IMG/VR virus record: IMGVR_UViG_3300037069_002995
Coordinates: 1-37,299 of that record
Reading direction: 5' to 3' (one strand)
DNA length: 37,299 nt
From: a virus
The position numbers were made by a program, and so were the translations under genes. Below the pieces are notes generated by a model. That model was given only the letters and a program-made list of their open reading frames with translations. It was not told the DNA's origin and made no database searches. Shown in pieces: positions 33,904 through 37,299 of this stretch (position 1 is its first letter; the number at the start of each line of letters is the position of its first letter).

Positions 33904-35958
33904 GTGCCGGTCGTCGGGCTAGCCGCTAACGTCACCTTCGGCAGGTGGGTGCCGCCGTACATCACCCTGCAAGGTGCCGTCACGCTGGGCGCCGCCGGCT
34001 CGGTCACCTCCGCGGCCACCCAGCTGGCCCCGGCCATCCTGGGCGGCGCGGCCAGCCTCAGCACGGCCTCGGTCCAGCTCGCGCCCGCTACGCTCGGCGC
34101 GGCCGGCTCGCTGGCTGCCACTCCGGCGCAGCGGGCTCCCGCCACACTGGGCGCGGCGGGCTCGATCGGGACGCCGGCGGACGTCCAGGGCTCCGGCGGG
34201 ACACTGGGCGGCGCGGGTTCGCTCCCCGGCCCGGACGTCATCCAGGGCGTCATCGTCACCCTGGGCGCCGCCGGGTCGCTCCCCGGCCCGGATGTCACCC
34301 AGGACGCGATCGCCACCCTGTCCGCTGCAGGGTCGCTGAGCACGACGGTCACCGAGAAGGCTCCCGCCACCCTGAGCGCGGCCGGATCGCTCGGGAACCT
34401 GGACGTCACCGGGGCGCCCGCTGCTCTCGGCGGCACCGGGTCGGTCACCACTGCCGTCACCGAGCTGGCCCCTGCTACCCTGAGCGGCGCCGGCTCTCTC
34501 GTGACCGCCATCGTCCAGGGAGCCGGCGCCACGCTGTCCGGCACCGGGTCGGTCTCCGCGCAGGGCAACATCGCCGGAGCTGCTGCCCTGGGCGGCGCGG
34601 GCTCGCTGTTCACCGCGGCGATCGCCGGAAGCGGCCTCGGCGGTACCGGTGCCCTGGTCACCGCCGCCACGCTCCTCGCACCGGCTATCCTGGGCGGCAC
34701 GGCGAGCCTGTCCGCGCCGGCCGTCCTGCAGGTCCCGGCCATCTTGAGCGCGGCGGGCTCGCTGAGCACAGCTGAAGTCCTGTCCGTCATCGTCACCCTG
34801 GGCGGCGCGGGCTCGCTGGGCACGGCGGAGACCCAGGGCGCCGGGGCCTCTCTTGGCGGCGCCGGGTCTGTCACCGGGACCGTGGGGCAGGGCACCTCCC
34901 TCGGCGGCACCGGGTCGCTCGCGCCGGCCGTCACCCTGGGCGTCATCGTCACGCTCGGGGCGGCCGGGTCGATGGGCACCGCGTCCGCCCAGCTCGCCCC
35001 CGCCGTCCTGGCCGGCGCCGCCAGCCTGAGCACCGCCGTCACCCAGCTGGCTCCCGCTGCCCTGGCCGGCGCCGCCAGCCTGAGCACCGCCGTCACCCAG
35101 CTGGCTCCCGCTGCCCTGGCCGCCGCCGGCTCGCTGGGCACATCCGTCACCCAGCTGGCGCCGGCCACGCTGGCTGCCGCCGGCTCGCTGGCCGGATCAG
35201 GGTCGTCGGCCGGCGCGGCCGGGGCCACCCTGGGCGGCGCGGGATCGGCCGGCGCGCTCGTCACGCAGGGCGCCGTCGTCACGCTGGCCGCCGCCGGGTC
35301 GCTGTCCGGTACCGCCATCACCGGCTCGGGCGGCACGCTGGGCGGCGCGGGATCGCTGGCAGCTCCTGATTCCGCGCAGCTCTCCCCTGCTAGCCTGGCC
35401 GGGGCCGGGGCCTTGGCAGCCGCCGCCGTACAGGGCTCCGGCACCTCCCTGGCGGCGGCCGGGTCGCTGGGCACAGCCGCGGTCATCGGCTCTGTCACCG
35501 TCCTGGCCGCCGCCGGGTCGCTCGCCGGGTCCGGGGGTCTCGCCGGAGCGGTCACGCTGGGCGGCGCGGGCTCGGTCACCGCGTCCGGGGCCGTATCGGG
35601 CGGCGCGGGCGCGCTCCTGGGCGGCGCGGGCTCGGTCGGGCCGGCCTCCCGGCTGCTGGCGCCCGCGGTCCTGGCCGCCGCCGGGTCGCTGTCGGCGGCG
35701 GCAGCCCAGCAGGCCTTCACCGCGCTGGCCGCCGCCGGGTCACTGACCGCGACCGGGATCACGCACCCGCCCCAGATCAAGGGCTTCAGCATCAACTGGG
35801 GCGTCACCCGCCCCGAGCAGACGTTCCCGGTGACCGGCGAGGCCGCCGCCATGGCCGCCCTGGTCACCGGGAACGGGAGCCGGGCCGCCGTCAGCGAGAA
35901 CGCGGACACGGAAGCCGCGGTGACCCAGCCGCTGATGAGCACCAGCGGCGTATCCTGA
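33904..35958 (+). CDS. virion-region protein of about 33 tandem 18-residue repeats
   Basis: The protein has 684 residues. After a short head (residues 1-24) nearly all of the chain is repeats with consensus TLGGAGSLSTAVTQLAPA, most 18 residues long (range 16-20), about 33 copies to residue ~617. An invariant Gly/Ala-Gly-Ser-Leu core recurs in each unit. A 65-residue end domain (KGFSINWGVTRPEQTF) follows. The regular Gly/Ser core and period suggest a beta-solenoid or trimeric fibre, possibly a tail fibre or capsid spike. Adjacent units 20 and 21 are identical in DNA, showing recent expansion. Confidence 0.85.
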   Translation: MPVVGLAANVTFGRWVPPYITLQGAVTLGAAGSVTSAATQLAPAILGGAASLSTASVQLAPATLGAAGSLAATPAQRAPATLGAAGSIGTPADVQGSGGTLGGAGSLPGPDVIQGVIVTLGAAGSLPGPDVTQDAIATLSAAGSLSTTVTEKAPATLSAAGSLGNLDVTGAPAALGGTGSVTTAVTELAPATLSGAGSLVTAIVQGAGATLSGTGSVSAQGNIAGAAALGGAGSLFTAAIAGSGLGGTGALVTAATLLAPAILGGTASLSAPAVLQVPAILSAAGSLSTAEVLSVIVTLGGAGSLGTAETQGAGASLGGAGSVTGTVGQGTSLGGTGSLAPAVTLGVIVTLGAAGSMGTASAQLAPAVLAGAASLSTAVTQLAPAALAGAASLSTAVTQLAPAALAAAGSLGTSVTQLAPATLAAAGSLAGSGSSAGAAGATLGGAGSAGALVTQGAVVTLAAAGSLSGTAITGSGGTLGGAGSLAAPDSAQLSPASLAGAGALAAAAVQGSGTSLAAAGSLGTAAVIGSVTVLAAAGSLAGSGGLAGAVTLGGAGSVTASGAVSGGAGALLGGAGSVGPASRLLAPAVLAAAGSLSAAAAQQAFTALAAAGSLTATGITHPPQIKGFSINWGVTRPEQTFPVTGEAAAMAALVTGNGSRAAVSENADTEAAVTQPLMSTSGVS
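35008..35115 (+). repeat. perfect 54-bp tandem duplication inside the repeat gene
   Basis: Bases 35008-35061 and 35062-35115 are identical, encoding two copies of the same 18-residue unit (LAGAASLSTAVTQLAPAA). Other units differ in many codons. The identity indicates recent slippage or recombination. Confidence 0.95.
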
Positions 35959-36012
35959 GACCAGACCGCCCGCGGCCTTCACGGAGCCGGGTTCCCGAGC
36001 AGAGGAGCCCCG
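35951..36012 (+). promoter_or_regulatory. start-associated leader of the connector gene
   Basis: TATCCT (35951-35956), then CCCGCGGCC and ACGGAGCC (35981-35988), which begins a GGAGCC-G-GGTTCC hairpin. GAGGAG and the GTG (36013) follow. It closely matches the leader at 8507-8578, including the same TATCCT box. No -35 box is seen. Confidence 0.55.
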
Positions 36013-36954
36013 GTGACCGCGACGGTTTTTTACGACGATCTGAACGAGATCGCCCTGGTTACCAACACGTTCACCAACACCGCCGGCGTGGCTACCGACC
36101 CGACCGCGGTCAGCTGCATCATCACCGAGCCGGCCGGCACCCGCGTGACGCACACCTACGCGGGCACGCTCCCGGCTGACGTCATCAAGGTCAGCACCGG
36201 GAAGTACACCCTGTCCGTCCCGTGCTCCCCGTCCGTGACCGGGGTGGACGGGCTGTGGGGATTCGAGTGGATCGGCTCCGGGGCGGTCAGCGACGTCCAG
36301 CCCGGCACCTGGCGGGTGCTGCCGGCCAGCGTCTCCCAGCTGTGGTACGTCGGGCTGGAGGAGATGAAGGACCGCCTCGGCATCCCCGACAACAGCGACG
36401 ACTACGCGCTGCAGACCTCGATCGCGGCGGCGGCCGGGTGGATCAATGAGTACACCGGCAGGCATTTCAACCGGATCACCGAGACCCGGACCTTCGTGCC
36501 GTACGACATCTACCAGCTGCTGATCGATGACGTCGTATCGATCTCGTCCCTGAATGTCGACTTCGACGGAGATGGCGTCTATGAGCAGGCGTGGACCCAG
36601 GGCACCGATTACCAGCTCTACCTCGGCCACTCGAACTTCAACACCGGGTCCACGGGCATCCAGCGGCCGTACGAGCACGTCCGGGTGATCACGTCGGGGA
36701 AGACCTTCCCCTTCATCTGGCCGTTCTCGCCGGTCAACCGGGTGCAGATCACCGGGACCTGGGGCTGGCCGTCTGTGCCGTGGCCGGTCACCGAGGCCAA
36801 CCGGATCCTGGCGGCGGATGAGTTCAAGATGAAGGACGCGCCGTTCGGGGTAGCCGGCGTCTCCGACTACGGGCTGGTGAAGATCCAGAGCAACCCCTGG
36901 CTGACGGAGAACCTGCGGCCGTACATGCGGCCCCGGCGGAAGGTCGGCGTCTAG
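36013..36954 (+). CDS. head-tail connector (gp6-like) with N-terminal extra domain
   Basis: The protein has 313 residues. The core from about 112 (VGLEEMKDRLGIPDNSDDYA, LQTSIAAAAGWINEYTGRHF) is that of the gp6-like adaptors that bind the portal and close the head. The first ~105 residues (IALVTNTFTNTAGVATDPTA, then a beta-rich run) form an additional Ig-like domain that ordinary gp6 proteins lack. GTG start within the start-associated leader. It is normally the gene next to the capsid; here it is about 28.7 kb away. Confidence 0.85.
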   Translation: MTATVFYDDLNEIALVTNTFTNTAGVATDPTAVSCIITEPAGTRVTHTYAGTLPADVIKVSTGKYTLSVPCSPSVTGVDGLWGFEWIGSGAVSDVQPGTWRVLPASVSQLWYVGLEEMKDRLGIPDNSDDYALQTSIAAAAGWINEYTGRHFNRITETRTFVPYDIYQLLIDDVVSISSLNVDFDGDGVYEQAWTQGTDYQLYLGHSNFNTGSTGIQRPYEHVRVITSGKTFPFIWPFSPVNRVQITGTWGWPSVPWPVTEANRILAADEFKMKDAPFGVAGVSDYGLVKIQSNPWLTENLRPYMRPRRKVGV

Positions 36955-37131
36955 ATGTTCATCCTGACCACGGCGAGCTGCCCGGCGCTGGTCCCGGTCG
37001 ACAACGTGAAGTCCGGGGTGCGGCGCGGCGGCGGCGGCAAGGGCCGGTTATGGCCACGCAGTCGGCGGTCAAGCCGGTCGCCGCGCACCACATCACGGCC
37101 AAGCAGCTGGCCGCCGACAAGGCCAACCTGA
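36955..37131 (+). CDS. short protein overlapping the next gene
   Basis: An ATG at 36955, directly after the connector stop, encodes 58 residues: MFILTTASCPALVPVDNVKS, a basic GGGGKG linker, then an Arg/Ser/Pro-rich tail. From 37050 a different frame starts the basic gene below. Either the second half of this frame is a shadow, or the two are linked by frameshifting. The first ~30 residues look natural. Confidence 0.4.
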   Translation: MFILTTASCPALVPVDNVKSGVRRGGGGKGRLWPRSRRSSRSPRTTSRPSSWPPTRPT

Positions 37132-37299
37132 AAAAGGCCCGCGCCGCGCAGAAGGGCAAGCCGCGGACCGCCAAGCAGAAGGCCGCCTCGCGGCAGAACC
37201 TGGTCAAGGCCCGCGCCGCGCAGAAGGCCCGCCGGGCCGGCAAGAAGTTCGTCACCAAGAAGCAGGCGCAGGCGCCGGATTCACGTGAAACATCTGCCA
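37050..37299 (+). CDS. basic Lys/Ala-rich protein (3' truncated)
   Basis: The ATG at 37050 opens a frame to the end of the window (83 residues). It contains repeated KKARAAQKG, QNLVKARAAQKAR and KKQAQA segments, giving very high Lys, Ala and Arg. Such proteins next to head-tail genes often bind DNA or form part of the head-completion set. No SD is clear, so coupling to the frame at 36955 is likely. The product is incomplete. Confidence 0.6.
   Translation, partial: MATQSAVKPVAAHHITAKQLAADKANLKKARAAQKGKPRTAKQKAASRQNLVKARAAQKARRAGKKFVTKKQAQAPDSRETSA

Noticed and set aside
33970-35760. Regular repeats considered as a CRISPR array
   Set aside because: The repeats keep one reading frame throughout, encode a protein period of 18 residues, and there are no constant repeats separated by unique spacers.
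33849-35942. 697-residue minus-strand frame with repeats
   Set aside because: It is the antisense shadow of the repeat gene. Its repeats arise from the 54-bp period on the other strand, and no RBS or neighbouring genes support it.

Overview
This window looks like part of a tailed-phage (HK97-fold, probably siphovirus) genome from a high-GC actinobacterial host. The evidence is the order terminase, portal, S78-type prohead protease, HK97 major capsid protein, the roughly 70% GC codon use with many GTG starts, 4-bp ATGA/GTGA gene overlaps, and many apparent leaderless genes with a TANNNT box 6-7 nt before the start codon. No integrase, replication or lysis gene is visible and both ends are cut inside genes.

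Layout. 1-7.3 kb: end of a small Cys-rich protein, terminase large subunit, two small proteins, a glycosyltransferase, portal, protease and major capsid protein. 7.4-10.4 kb: a tight run of small, mostly low-complexity head-associated genes. 10.4-18.5 kb: a secreted HNH-like lipoprotein, a proline-rich membrane protein, then a sugar module (NAD-dependent epimerase, NDP-hexose C-methyltransferase, cupin, four glycosyltransferases, small membrane and hypothetical proteins) with a divergent ribbon-helix-helix regulator. 18.5-28.4 kb, mostly minus strand: a Zn-ribbon protein, an RtcB RNA ligase and an array of 38 recognisable tRNA genes covering all 20 amino acids, including an initiator-like tRNA-Met. 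Small genes are scattered in the array on both strands: an RHH-like protein, a membrane protein, a possible AdoMet-decarboxylase-like protein, a RyR-domain protein, a secreted barrel-like protein, a tiny secreted peptide, an HTH protein and a MetE-like protein. 28.6-31.2 kb: an RmlB-like dehydratase, small proteins and a methyltransferase. 31.4-37.3 kb: a Cys-rich protein, four beta-rich probable virion proteins, a 684-residue protein made of about 33 copies of an 18-residue repeat, and the head-tail connector.

How it fits together. The head operon is split: about 28.7 kb of accessory DNA lies between the capsid gene and the head-tail connector. The sugar genes (4,6-dehydratase, C-methyltransferase, cupin, epimerase/reductase, five glycosyltransferases) could build and attach a branched deoxysugar, most plausibly to virion proteins. 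The tRNA array reads toward rtcB, which suggests production and repair of a phage tRNA pool. Seven of the 38 tRNAs have C instead of the near-universal U at position 33, and several have altered T-loops; together with rtcB this is the most unusual signal in the window. A second theme is translation control: several structural genes share a leader motif (ACGGAGCC, 25-35 nt before the start), and several start codons abut perfect inverted repeats that enclose the ribosome-binding site. All functional calls are from reading the sequence; no database search was run.
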